64,000 nucleotides of DNA, taken from the NCBI GenBank assembly GCA_028583415.1, contig CM053274.1:94644549-94708548 (forward strand). Reading direction: 5' to 3'. Both the position numbers and the translations under genes were made by a program. Source of the stretch: Protea cynaroides. Its lineage: Eukaryota; Streptophyta; Magnoliopsida; Proteales; Proteaceae. Of the stretch, positions 22,939 through 33,613 are shown in pieces; the first letter of the stretch is position 1, and every line of letters begins with the position of its first letter. The notes below the pieces were generated by a model. It had not been told where the DNA came from, did not search any database, and saw nothing but the letters and a program-made list of their open reading frames with translations.

Positions 22939-25430
22939 TATTTTCATTTGTTCACTCTTAACATAACACTGGATGCGCCTTCCAATTGGCTTTTCATTTT
23001 GTCAAGTCAATGCATTTACTTTGACACATCACCTGAATTTGAAAAGTAAAAAGAAAACACCCACACACATTTGAGGTATTAAATATGGAATTACAACCAT
23101 CATTATGCCAGTGCCATGCTATCTAACCTCCAGTGCCAGTGTCAAGCCTAGGAGAATTACGTCAAGCAGGCCACCAATCCTTTACATATCTTGACACACT
23201 TCATTAATAGAATGTGATGTTGGAACATGATTCAAGTACATATTGCTGGAAAGAGGCATGCAAGATGATGTTAACAGAAAGAGAAAATCAACTCAATACA
23301 ACTCAGAAAGCCCTGTCCTAACAACTCTGGGTCAGTTACAGAAATCCTAGCCAGCCATTCCACTGCATTCATCAGCACTCACGTGTTTTCTCACCACTTT
23401 ATTTTGAGTCAATTTTTCCCTTCCCCTCATCCTTTACTCCCCTTACAAACTCAAAATTGTACGACATCCTCCCATGGAGATAATGGAGAGATATTTAAAA
23501 AATTGCAGAAACCAATGTATTTACTACTTATATTTATATGATGGAAAAATGACTCAGGTCAGCAAATTTGAACCAAGACATTCAATATTACCAAACTCAA
23601 CCAAGTACAACCACTTTGTGCCTTTATGAGATGGCTGGCATTTAGACTTAGTAAGCTCAAACTTGAATCAATCAATCAAGTTGAAAAGCCACAGGTTCCC
23701 AAGTTTTTCAAACATAATATGTATAAATAATGCAAAGTAAAATTGCGGCTTAACTTCATTTGATGGAAATTGAGGAGAATCATTATCAGAGGATTAACCT
23801 GAATAACTTTGTGTTGTGGCTGACCCTTGCAGTGTCTTGCAGCTTAAACTCGACCCACTTATCTGGATTGAGTGCTGGAAATGGAACAAAGGCACCCAAT
23901 AAGTGCATGATCTAATGTCAGGAAAATTTACAAATGGTTACCAAATAACTGTTAGCTTCAATTTTTGACATAAAATACTAACCACAAGGCGAAGGGCAAG
24001 ATAAGAAAGGTGGAATTTGGGATTTTGTTCTGTTAACATGGGGTATTGTTTGGAAGGTGCACACAATTCCACTTTGACATCAAATGTACTAAATTTCTTA
24101 TTCATGGACTTCTTAAAGCATGGTAAACTTTACAACAGGACAGCAATAAGAGACAACCATTTTAATATTCTACCAAGAAAAAAACCAATTTGGGCACATT
24201 TTACACATGCTGTGAGTGTCTAACATAATATTCAGTTTGAAATAAATAAACAGACAATAGAAGACAGAATCTGAAAGGAGGGGGGAAAGCCTACCAACTT
24301 TTGCACCCCCTTCTTCATTACTCTGATCTAGCTGAACCTGCAATCAAAAAAACTTTCACGTCTCAACGTTTAATCAAATAACAAGAAGATGAATATTAGA
24401 TAAGAATTGCAGGATAAGAACTAGCACATTGGCTAAATAAAAGTAAGATGCAAAGAGGCAGCTGAACTTCTCGCATCCATGACTTATAAGACAAGACTAA
24501 TAAAAATTAAACAAATAATAAGGTTTAGCGGTTAACCAACTTTTCATGAAGGAGTCAACAGTCAATCTGCAAACAAAATCTGATTGGCCAATTTCAATGA
24601 ACAGATCATAATTGCAGCTTTATAATGATGAAGACTATAATGAGAACTATATTATTTTCAAGATAAAATATGGATTTTGTTATTGGAACAAAAGATTTGG
24701 CTCAATAAGAATATTTCTTAATAACATGAGGAAAGTAGCCTAAAAACTACCAAGGGAATTCAATAACTCCGAGAAAGGTATAACCAGAAGAACACTGAAC
24801 TACAAGGAACTAGAATACTGAACTACAAGGAACTAGAAATTAATCCATTATAACCAACTACTCCAAATACCATTTTCCATTTTAAATTACCACTTCTCTG
24901 ACAGAAAAAGGGAATTAAATATACAATTCAACGACTATTTATGAAACCAAGGAGAATCAATTGATCACACTATTTAGAGTCTATTGTATCTACAGAAAAC
25001 ATTCTCAAAACCCGAATGCATAGAACAATCATTTCCCACATGGTAAAGTTGAAACTTGAAACAAGAAACTACTCCTAATACCCCGAATCCAGAACAAATA
25101 AATGTCAAATACACATCAACCCATTTCTTCTATTTTATTACTCATAAAACAGACTTCCACGAAACCCAGATGAAGATTCCATGTTTACAACCCAATAACC
25201 TCGAACGCGTTATATTCAAGCAGTATGCATAAAAAAAAGATAAGATGGGCAGCAGGAATTACCATGTCAGGCGAAGACACGCAGTAGTAATATGAAATTC
25301 CAGCAGAAACAGCAGCGAATGTCCCAAATGGAATTCGAGAACCACCCAAATTCGATTTGGATCCACCTGTGAATGCATGGGACAATGCGACGGGAGCAAC
25401 CTTCGTTAATTTCCTGAGGAACTGAGCCAT
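5811..25430 (-). CDS. CBR2: NADH-cytochrome b5 reductase-like protein, mitochondrial type (13 exons)
   Basis: FAD-dependent reductase that moves electrons from NADH to a haem or quinone acceptor. Exons in coding order: 25430-25263, 24337-24296, 23874-23799, 13842-13783, 13621-13571, 12366-12312, 12189-12119, 12006-11955, 8596-8519, 7701-7612, 7505-7392, 6034-5966, 5867-5811. The N-terminus (M-A-Q-F-L-R-K-L-T-K-V-A-P) is Arg/Lys/Ser-rich with no acidic residues, followed by a hydrophobic A-A-V-S-A-G-I-S-Y-Y-Y anchor, as in the plant mitochondrial form. The FAD motif R-P-Y-T-P spans exons 5/6 (about residue 131). The NADH-site motifs G-G-T-G-I-T-P (exon 9) and C-G-P-P-G-M-M (exon 12) are intact, and it ends in Y-K-F. 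Length, about 327 residues, equals the family. All junctions are GT-AG and in phase, except that exon 2 to 3 is one base short. Introns are swollen by repeats, up to 10 kb. The identity is secure; function is inferred by family. Confidence 0.93.
6035..7391 (-). other. Reductase intron 11
   Basis: Intron of 1.36 kb between exons 12 and 11. The sequence is AT-rich with short pyrimidine runs and no recognisable element; ORFs in it are chance openings. Confidence 0.6.
7702..8518 (-). other. Reductase intron 9
   Basis: Intron of 0.82 kb with a C run and an A run at about 8402-8426. No mobile element recognised. Confidence 0.6.
8664..9558. repeat. Two microsatellites in reductase intron 8
   Basis: A TA run passing into TGTA and back to TA (8664-8720), and AT followed without break by GA (9503-9558). 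The sequence between them is not repetitive. Confidence 0.85.
11220..11580 (-). mobile_element. Possible LTR or pararetrovirus-type promoter and leader relic
   Basis: Read on the minus strand, this starts with a strong TATA context (CTCTATAAATAGAGGC, + 11542-11557), then a leader and a GC-richer stretch with an open but unidentified frame and no intact protein. The base composition differs from the surrounding intron. A tight TATA box followed by a short leader is typical of retroelement transcripts in plants, both LTR retrotransposons and endogenous pararetroviruses. No reverse transcriptase, primer-binding site or second LTR is present, so the class cannot be settled. Confidence 0.3.
12367..13570 (-). 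other. Reductase intron 5
   Basis: Intron of 1.2 kb. It has a CA-rich microsatellite at about 12504-12541, a GA run at about 12790-12804, and at about 13080-13400 sequence resembling an old LTR in antisense (the ACGTGGTTC context seen in many plant LTRs, and C runs near 13300). No coding remnant supports the LTR idea. Confidence 0.45.
13843..15288 (-). other. Right-hand part of reductase intron 3 before the LTR relic
   Basis: AT-rich intron sequence. The chance ORF at 14046-14339 shows no family resemblance. No repeat structure was recognised. Confidence 0.5.
15289..15730 (+). repeat. Probable LTR of an older copia-like element
   Basis: The stretch ends TTGTTACA at 15730 and is followed directly by TGGTATCAGAGA. 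That is the primer-binding site complementary to initiator methionine tRNA, which sets the LTR border. A plausible start is TGTTAG at 15289. Inside are a long CT microsatellite (15313-15378) and three tandem copies of an 18-bp unit containing TAGTCTAGGATTCA (about 15579-15635). The second LTR of this element was not found, so it is truncated. The 5' limit is uncertain. Confidence 0.5.
15731..17760 (+). mobile_element. Low-complexity leader of the older LTR element, non-coding
   Basis: Starts at the primer-binding site. From 15731 to about 16730 it is built largely from CTGATCTG and CTGCTACTG words, giving many GATC sites. From 17000 to 17470 it holds short hairpin units. A GAGGGGGAGAAGG purine tract at about 16928-16940 looks like a polypurine tract. 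No gag or pol similarity was seen in any frame. It may be internal sequence of a non-autonomous LTR element, interrupted or bordered by the copia element that follows. Confidence 0.45.
17773..18072 (+). repeat. 5' LTR of the copia element
   Basis: Matches the 3' LTR through many shared blocks, such as AGTCAATCTTGGTAGG and TTATGTAAATGTAAATCT. It carries a TATA-like CTATAAATAGG at about 18009-18019. Indels of a few bases separate it from its partner. Confidence 0.85.
18420..22650 (+). pseudogene. Copia gag-pol remnant with many frameshifts and stops
   Basis: Segments in order: gag UBN2-type region (about 18770-18990, with F-D-Q-I-R-A-H-V-F-N-R-D-P-L-P-S-L); zinc knuckle interrupted by a stop near 19110-19160; protease with N-S-G-T-T-D-H-M in place of D-S-G-A-T-D-H-M (Asp codon replaced by AAC at 19419); integrase core (20020-20590, with D-T-P-A-Q-N-G-V); reverse transcriptase (21150-21830, with Q-L-D-V-K-N-A-F-L and Y-V-D-D at about 21700, across a frame break); RNase H (22066-22650, with T-K-H-I-D-I-D-R-H-F-I). 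The broken frames and the lost protease aspartate make it inactive. Confidence 0.9.
22658..22968 (+). repeat. 3' LTR of the copia element, expanded by an AT microsatellite
   Basis: Begins TGTTGTAA directly after the polypurine tract and parallels the 5' LTR. Near its right end an AT run (about 22898-22936) stands where the 5' LTR has the TATA region, so that LTR has diverged. The end is placed at ACATAACA, uncertain by a few bases. Confidence 0.85.
22969..23798 (-). other. Left-hand part of reductase intron 3 after the copia element
   Basis: AT-rich intron sequence reaching the donor of exon 3. No element recognised. Confidence 0.5.
23875..25262 (-). other. Reductase introns 1 and 2 around the 42-bp exon 2
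   Basis: Intron 2 (23875-24295) and intron 1 (24338-25262) flank exon 2. Both are AT-rich with no recognised repeat. Exon 2 itself (24296-24337) encodes V-Q-L-D-Q-S-N-E-E-G-G-A-K, matching the family. Confidence 0.6.
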
Positions 25431-25475
25431 TTCGATTTTCGATCGATTGAGAAGAAGAGACGAAATGAGGCTTTC

Positions 25476-25484
25476 GTTATATAG
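25476..25484 (-). promoter_or_regulatory. Likely TATA box of the reductase gene
   Basis: CTATATAAC on the minus strand, 46 bases upstream of the ATG at 25430. That implies a very short leader of about 20 bases. Confidence 0.4.
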
Positions 25485-25794
25485 ATTCCAGTCTTCTCAG
25501 TTCCTCTTTTTACTTACAACTGTTGGCCTCGGGAATCGAAGTGACTCACTCCCCACAAGAAAGAGCAACAAAACGAGAGAATGCCACGTAGGCTTGCGCA
25601 GTGTGGAGGCAAACTACAAAATTACTAGAACGTCCTCAGTTGATATTCATCGTTACTTCGGTCCGATTGGGATCTCAAGGGTATTTATGTCAATCTATCA
25701 AAAAGAAATTTCTTTTTGGCAAAATGAATTATCAATTAAAGGGTATTAGGAAAAGAAAGTGAAATAAAAATTTTATGTTTAAAAAAAAATTTGT

Positions 25795-27776
25795 AATCAT
25801 TACATGGCATCATATTAGGGGATCGGGTTCGTCTCAAGTTCAGATTTGAACTTGAATACGTCCAGTGACGTTGGATAAGTGACACATGGCCAAGAAAATA
25901 TCCAACGATCATTTCTAAAATAAGAGTAAATAAGTATGATGAGAGGAGATGTATACTACAGTTGCTCCTATATTATGAATAATCTTTGCTTTCTGCAACT
26001 TCTTTCTCTTCTATTTTTTCTTTCTTTTTTTTTCTCTGCAAACTTATTCTTCCTCGCAACCTTCTTCTACTCTACTGCTGAAATAAGCAAAATCGTTTTA
26101 CCAAAAAAAAAGGAAAAAAGCAAAATCGTGAAAAACTCAGCCACCTCCGAAAACGAGGTTTGCAACTTGCAAAACCTCCGCCAGAATCCCTTTCTGCCGT
26201 CCAAAGAAGTTTCTATAGTGTTATGCTCTGCATCGTGCAGGATTCCTCTGTATTTTTATATCTTGCTGTCTTTGTGGATATATAAACACTTAGATTTAAA
26301 GAAAGGTTTTGCTAACCTCACAATTGTTGTCGCTGGAATCCGTAAGGGGATTAACCAAGACAAATAATATAGGACTCTCAATGAAACAATGGAGTTCCTT
26401 ATCAAAACAAGGGTTCCCTGTGGTACTGTTGATCAATGAAATTCCCTTCCCCCACTAAACTCGGATATTGGAAGAACTTAATTGGAAACAACCGAGAAAA
26501 GAGATTAGTAAAAAGAGGGAGAGAGAGTTTCCCCTTAGATTTCACCAGAATACCCATTTTGCTATATCCTTTTGCCTTTTTTCATTCCATTTTTTCGTGT
26601 TACGTATATATAAATTCACACAAGTGTATACCTTTCTTTTTTCGGCCCACTGTCTTAGGACTGCCAATATCTGATTATTAACTATCTAGGACATGGTAGG
26701 TTAACAGGCCTACGACCCCCTAGCTCATGTTACAATGTCACGCCAACCACTTTTCGACCCCTTTTGATCTTTTTCGACTCCCTTTTGGGCTATGTTCCCC
26801 ATAGCCCCCAAATATCTGTTTCTGTCATTGTGCTTCTACCAAGTAATATTCTGACGTCCAACCGATCTGGACCGAGATCTTACGAACCGACGGGTCAGAT
26901 CAGCATGTCTTTCATTAATGATTGTTGTCAGCATTTATGGTCATTAAAGACAATCCATTAATGACCCAACCACCCTTGTCTACCTATCACATCTTGTCCA
27001 AGTCAGATCAGAGGGTCAAACATGAGCTCTCTGTAATGCCTACTTTCCAACATCGTGGATCTCAATCTCTAGGTAAACGCCACGTAGTCACCATCTGAAG
27101 TCTTTCCAAAATTCTTTTTCTACGGTTGGATTCAGCTGTCGACTATTATTTTCCCCAATAACAATAACGACTTCATAGGTCAGGGAATTTGAGGGATTAT
27201 TAGCCAGCCCCCTCCCCATTATTCCAAATCCAAATTTGTCAACAATGATTTTGATAAATCATCAATCACATTTCTGATACAAATAAGATGATCCTATCAG
27301 TCACTGGAAAGGTCCAGCCACAGAAAACAAAAAGGGGTGCCAATCTCTCAAAAGGTTCACAAAGAGTTACAGAATATGGCGGAGAGGGATTGCGGCGGAG
27401 ATTCGTAAGTTGCAGAAGAAGGCAGAGAGAGACTCGGTCGGAGGGTCGCAAGTTGCATACTTTGTCGTTTTCGGAGGTTGCAGAAGAAGGCTAACTGAAT
27501 TTGAAGGTTGTGGCCTTTTTCTCCACGATCTTTGTTTGAAAGTTGCAGAGAAGAAGGTTGTCCCAGAGGGTTCTTACTTTGAAATGTTTTTTCTTTCTCA
27601 CGGTTTTGCAGTAAAGCAACTGTACTATACATCTCCTCTCATCATACTTCTTTACACTTATTTTAATAATGATCGTTAGATAGTTTCTAGGCCATGTGTC
27701 ACCTATCCAACGTCACTGGACATTTTCAAGTTCAAATCTGAACTTGAGATGAGCCCGATGCCATATCAGGTGATTG
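25795..27776. mobile_element. Long-TIR (MULE-like) element upstream of the reductase promoter
   Basis: The first about 175 bp (25795-25969) and last about 170 bp (27607-27776) are inverted copies with small gaps. Shared blocks include CTCAAGTTCAGATTTGAACTTGA, written here in part, GTCCAGTGACGTTGGATA, GACACATGGCC and AGTATGATGAGAGGAGATGTATA. The interior has no transposase. It contains GC-richer stretches with repeated words such as GGAGGTTGCAGAAGAAGG near 27400-27490 that could be captured exon sequence, but no protein was recognised. It begins about 310 bp upstream of the predicted TATA box. No convincing target duplication was found, so the superfamily is inferred from TIR length. Confidence 0.7.
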
Positions 27777-27810
27777 CGGATTTAACTTTAAATCAGCTAT
27801 TTGTATTTAA

Positions 27811-28502
27811 ATTTTTTATATTTAAAGAATAAAAATAAAAATTACGTTTAAAAAATATTATTATTAATAAATATTGTAAGAAATTTTGATACAATCACGT
27901 AAATTAATATGTAAAATAATAATTATAAAAATTTCTTTTTAAGATTTGAAAATTTTCACTTTTTTATTTTTATTACTTTTGCAACTAAATTGAATCTATC
28001 AACGACACGTACCAGAATTAGTGGCTCCTAAACTTGTGATTAAAATCTTCCTATAAATCATTGATAATCATGTTGACCGTTAATCGATTTGCAAATCTTC
28101 TTTTAAAGTTTAATATTTTATAAAAGTACCATTTCAATCGAAACATAATCCCATTTTAGCACACACGATTATAGGCGATTATAGACTGTAGATTTGTGAG
28201 AAAATTTTGTCCTACAGAAATCAAATATCCATTTGAATAACTGTAAACTTATACACTATGGAATATATAATTATAAAATTATACAACAAGAGACGATTTA
28301 AGAATCCATAGGTTCCATTTTGTAATTATCAAACTATGCCATTTGAGATAGCCATATGGTAAAAAAAAATTTCTTGGTAAGAACCATATGGTAAATTAAA
28401 TCCTGATTTTTTGGGGAAAAAAATAAAAAAGAGAATACAAATTTTTTTAATTTTTATTTTTGGTAGATGAGAATATATTTGTTCAATAGGGATCCAATCA
28501 AA
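27811..28502 (+). repeat. Direct repeat A, left copy
   Basis: About 690 bp of very AT-rich sequence that recurs almost base for base at 29830-30514, from TTTATATTTAAAG to AGGGATCCAATCAA. It lacks TG...CA ends and a primer-binding site, so it is not a normal LTR. It has no coding potential. Confidence 0.85.
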
Positions 28503-29829
28503 GCCTACCTTTGCTCATAGTTTCAGCCCATCCAACTATTAGTTTGACAGATCTAAGCAAAACAAGTTTTTTTTTGTTATTCTAATACCCTGCGGGCAGG
28601 TTGTAATTGCATTGTTTAGTCACTATTTTGCTTACTGATTCAGAAGATGTGTACAGCGGACTTGCTGATGTAAGCCAATTTTGGGCTTATGGAACTAATG
28701 GATCGGGAGAGTGGATTTATACAAAATCAAATGAATCAAAAGGGAGGTGAAGTGCAGAAATGGATTTTGAATTTTTTTTTTAACGGTAAAGAAAGAAAAT
28801 GATATAATTGATGGAAGGGAAGGTGGGGTGACTTACTTCTCTTCTAGGATGTAAATCAACTCCAAATGTGGCCTACAACTCTTCAAAGATGTAGGTGAAG
28901 AATAAAATCCAACTCTTCTAGGATGGAATAAAACTTCTTCAAGGTTTCAAGGGAGAACTCTTCTAGGTTCAAGAATTGCACTTAAGCAAATTTCATTCAT
29001 AAGAATCACTTCAAATTGTCTCTGCAATACAAACTACTTTGGTGGCCTTTTATAGTCATAATAGAGAAAATAAAAAGACAATCATATCTTTAAATTCAAG
29101 GACTGAAAATACAAAATAGAAAACAATAAATGATAGATTAAAAAAAATAAACTCTTCCAATGCAAGGGGTTACTCCAATGAGCATTGATGCAAGTTCCAA
29201 AGTCTTGATTCAAGGTCCAAGGTATTGATGTTAGGTTCAATGTCTTGATGCAAGCTCCAATGTAGAGAAAACTCTAGAAACATTGAATAGAAAAGACCAC
29301 CTCATTATCCACTAAAGACTTGAAAGGTCACCAAAAAGGAGCTGGTTTTAAGGAGCAAGGACCAGGTTCATTTGTTCTTTTGTAGCTTGGTTCATACCTT
29401 GGTCTTGGGCCAAATGGGCTTTATAAGCTTGGGCTTTGATGCGGGCCGATCTTCGTAGTTGGATTGCATCACTTGCGTGTCTGGGTAGCAATCCGATCCT
29501 TCCATGGGGCTGATTCTTAATTGGTTGCGTAGGGGACTGTCCCTACAAAACGGTCTGCTAGTTTTCGACTTTTGAGCTTTGCTCATTTTCGCATTTGCTG
29601 AAAATTTTCTTTGTAATGTAGTTGCTTATCAATGTAATCTTTGGTTTCAGAGATTTGTTGAAGCGACCTACGAAATATCACACCAATAATATCTAAGTAA
29701 ATACTAGTATATACATGGGATCATTTTAGTTGTGCAGGATAACTGGATAACAAGGCATCGTAACAGACAATTTATCTAGAATGATGAATAAACCAATATT
29801 CTTTTAAACCCTTCCAGTCATTTCAACTA
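28503..29829. other. Spacer between the two direct-repeat copies
   Basis: About 1.33 kb of unassigned sequence with CTTCTAGG-type words at 28840-28980 and a slightly GC-richer part at 29390-29590. No gene was recognised. It is either the unique part of a tandem duplication or an element flanked by the repeats. Confidence 0.4.
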
Positions 29830-30514
29830 AATTTTTTTTTATATTTAAAGAGTAAAAATAAAAATTACTTTTTAAAAAAATATTATTATTAATAAATATG
29901 GTAAGAAATTTTGATACAATCACCTAAATTAATATGTAAAATAATAATTATAAATTTTTTTTTTAAGATTTGAAAATTTTCATTTTTTTTATTTTTATTT
30001 CTCTTGCAACTAAATTGAATCTATCAACGATACGTATCAGAATTAAGTAGTGGCTCCTAAACTTGTGGTTAAAATCTTCCTATAAATCCTCGATAATCAT
30101 GTTGACCGTAAACCAATTTGCAAATCCTCTTTTAAAGTTTAATATTTTATAAAAATACCATTTCAATCGAAACATAATCCCATTTCAGCACACACGATTA
30201 TAGGCTGTAGATTTGTGAGAAAATTTTGTCTTACAGAAATCAAATATCCATTTGAATAATTGTAAGCTTATACACTTTGGAATATATAATTATAAAATTA
30301 TAAAACAAGAGATCCGATTTAAGAATCCATAGGTTCCATTTTGTAATTACCAAACTATGCCATTTGAGATAGCCATATGGTAGAAAAAAATTTCTTGGTA
30401 AGAACCATATGGTAAATTAAATCCTGATTTTTTGGGGAAAAAAATAAAAAAAGAGAATACATTTTTTTTTTTTTGGTAGATGAGAATATATTGGTTCAAT
30501 AGGGATCCAATCAA
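29830..30514 (+). repeat. Direct repeat A, right copy
   Basis: Partner of 27811-28502, same orientation, with a few substitutions and short indels (for example one lacks a GCGATTATA insertion present in the other). The start-to-start distance is about 2.02 kb. Confidence 0.85.
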
Positions 30515-33037
30515 GAGCTCCAATCAGCTAAGATGGAGCATAGAACTAACATTTAGTTGAAGTAGGAGGCAATCCAAACTTGTTAGTTGTGTAAGTAACT
30601 ATATTTTCAACATGATAATAATTGAAGAGAAAAAAACTACACATGTGGTTTCATTTGTTTTGAAATAAAATTAACATAAAAATTTTAAATGTAACATTTT
30701 TTATGTAAAAAAAAGAATTCAATGTTTATTTTCAATGAGTAATAGAAAGATGATGTTCCTTTTGCCTACCTTTTTAGAAGTCACTATTTTTTTTTATCTC
30801 TTGAAAACAAACATTGAAAAAAAAAATTACATATAAAATATTAAAAAAATGTGCTACTTGGTGATCTAGGCTATTGTGTTAGTGCTTTTTTAATTTTTAA
30901 TATAAATGATTTTTTACACATTTTGCCCCCTTCTTTTATATATATGAAGAGCATGAGCTATACAATTAATGTGGGTCTTTCAATATTAGACTAACAAAAG
31001 AGCAAGTGAGTAAAATAAAGGACTGATATTAATGGTTACCATTTTACCAACTAGAGAGTACTCACTTCCCCTAGGAATGAAAATGGACTGAAACTATGAA
31101 TGTTGGCAACTATTTTATTAACTTATGGAGGATTTATAATATTATAATGGATTTTTATATTACTTAGTGTGGTAAGTAGAGTGGAAGAACCATCTTCTTA
31201 ATGGCTGAATGATATATCTATATGTATATCTCCATGCATGTCTTATTTCAAAAGTTCTTCAAGTCAAGGATTAAAGTAGGGTATTTTAAAAATATGTAAC
31301 CATCGTATATGTACCACGGATTTGCCCCTACGCACTCTTTAATTATTAGGTATTTGTAAATCCAACGCCATTGACTTCTCATGTAACGAATAAATTTGTT
31401 CTTTACCATAAAAATAAAAAAAAAGGTAGAAAGAGATTTTTAAAAAATTATTTGAAAGCGACGTAATATTATATCATTGTCAATAGTTGTCATTATCTCT
31501 CATATTTTTTAAATATTCTAGCGAAATTACATGAATTTTGACATGTGTCTAATCTAAACTATGTCCTCCTCATCCAACAATTAAAATGGAATCTCCTTTG
31601 GATTCTTTTTAATTTATCTTGAATGAAGATATATGAACTTAATTGTCATCTTCTTTTCCAGTTTCAATTGCTATCGAGGTCACAACGACATACCAAGAGA
31701 CAAGACAATATGTGTAGTTGTTGTTAACATCTCAAATATACCAGTCTCATTCTCCAAATAACATATTTTGATTCACCAATTAAAATTTGACAAACTAAAT
31801 AACCAAACAATTCAACTAAAAGTCTTCTCTCTCTAAGTGTATTCTATACTTTGTGGCCAAGTTTTGGTAATGTGGGCCCTTGATTTGAGCTATGATGAAG
31901 GGCCCGTTTGACAACACTCCTAATAATTCATGATTCCAGTGATTCTTGATTCCTCTTTCGTCAAAGTGGTTTGATAGTGAAATTGTGTTTAACAAAACCA
32001 GTCTCATTGTTATGCATATTTTTCAATTATACAAATGATCAAATTTACTTTCGTTGAAAAAATATGTTATATCAAAATCATAAAAAAGTCAAGTAACAAT
32101 TTTTTTTTTCACCAAACATGATTACAACAAAAAAATATGCCATGTGTTATGTTGCTGGTTGTAGTTTATATTAATTAATTTAATACCTTTTAATCAATTG
32201 AGGATATGATACACACTTCCAATAATTGAGCTACATAGCAACTGTCAAGAGTCAAGACCAATTTCATGAAATGAGGACAGTCTGTAATATACGCCATTTG
32301 GCTATTAATCACTGATTCAAGTTGATGGGTCAAATGGGTCAGTGGTCCACATAATAGTCATTTAGTTCTTTACCAAGAACTACTATTTTATGTTCCTAAA
32401 TATTTTTTCCTACAATTGCATTAAAATAAAAATTATATTTCTACAAACAGTGAAGCCAACCTCGATCCGAATCAAATTTTAGCATTTTTCCTCCCTGAAA
32501 CTGGTTTTTTGTAATCTTAGATTTTCTTAGATATGCTAGAAGTTTGTGGGCCCAATCGAAATTGGGTGAGATCAACTTTATCTTTTACAAGATTGCAATT
32601 GTTTACTCTGGTCAACAGTCAACTTGAATAATTCTCATGCTTGGTAAATGCTGGAATAAAATAATAAAAGAAAAGAATCCTAGAGGTGTGAAGAGTACAA
32701 ATAGCTTTAGTGCATTACAATCATAGTTACCAATAATATAGTATTATAAGAAGGAAATTTTTTATAAAAAAAGATGGTGAAAAAAATATATTAGTAAAAA
32801 ACTTCTTATTTTGTTTTTTAATTCAAAAACGTTTTTTTTTTTTCAATTGTAAAATCTTGTCTTTTTAGATGGGTATTCAAAAAAATATGCAAGACAATGA
32901 GAGATCTTGGAAATGAAGTAATAGTAAATCACTTTCAAATTATTTATTTTATTTTATTATTATTATTATTAATTTTTTTGGCACAAACTTAAAGAACTTT
33001 TGAAATTAAAATAAGGGACAATCAAAATAATGTCATG
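30515..33037. other. Gene-free AT-rich spacer
   Basis: No supportable gene, RNA or bounded repeat. Long A and T runs throughout. Confidence 0.5.
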
Positions 33038-33613
33038 GTTTGTAATTTACACCAAAGGTACCTGACGTTATGAGAAATCATACCAGAGGTACCTCACATT
33101 TTAAAAATCATACCAGAAGTACCTCTTCTCATATTTTCAACATTAATCTTATTTAATATTGGTATCTTTTAAGTTAACCATTAGATCTACTTCAAATTTT
33201 CAAGAACTGATTGTTTCTTGTTAAATTATCCTTATTTGATGCCTGATAATTGGTACACCTATCGAAAAAACAGTAAGTTGGGGTGCGGAATTTTCACTAA
33301 AGTGTGTACTATAGTTGAGATATGTGACTTAGTGATGAGCAACCACCGATTAAGAAAGGATCACAAGAGAGGATAGGGACAAGAGAGGGAGTGGGCATTG
33401 AGACAACGATGAGCACATGAGATTCCGAGAGATAAGTCATTGCGGCAACAGTATGGTGAGAGAGTGAACCAAATGAAATCAAGAAAATTATGCTAAATAG
33501 GGGTAAATTTGAAAGTATAAAAATAAAAAATATCCCAAGTATAATATTTTTAAAATGTGAATACCTCTGGTATAATTTCTCAAAACGTCAAATACCTCTG
33601 GTATAAATTACCC
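33038..33613. mobile_element. Short inverted-repeat element (MULE-like MITE)
   Basis: Left arm (about 33038-33125) and right arm (about 33530-33613) are inverted copies: GTAATTTACACCAAAGGTACC against GTAATTTATACCAGAGGTATT on the other strand, then TGAGAAATCATACCAGAGGT against its counterpart, then CACATTTTAAAAAT. Each arm is itself built from repeats of a CATACCAGAGGTACCTC-like unit. There is no coding capacity. TIR style resembles other elements in this window, at 3935 and 58389. Confidence 0.65.

Larger units (their letters stand above)
17773..22968 (+). mobile_element. Ty1/copia LTR retrotransposon, decayed, in reductase intron 3
   Basis: Two LTRs of about 300 bp begin TGTTGTAA and end in ACA or AACA (17773-18072 and 22658-22968). 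The 5' LTR is followed by a degenerate primer-binding site (TTGTATCAGAG, 18073) and the 3' LTR is preceded by a polypurine tract (GAAGGGGAG, 22649-22657). Between them lie gag, protease, integrase, reverse transcriptase and RNase H remnants, in that order, which is the copia order. It runs opposite to the reductase gene, so it does not place sense splice or poly-A signals of its own in the host transcript. No clear 5-bp target duplication was found. Confidence 0.9.

Noticed and set aside
27811..30514. LTR retrotransposon flanked by 0.69-kb repeats
   Set aside because: Repeats lack TG...CA ends, primer-binding site and polypurine tract, and the spacer has no gag or pol.
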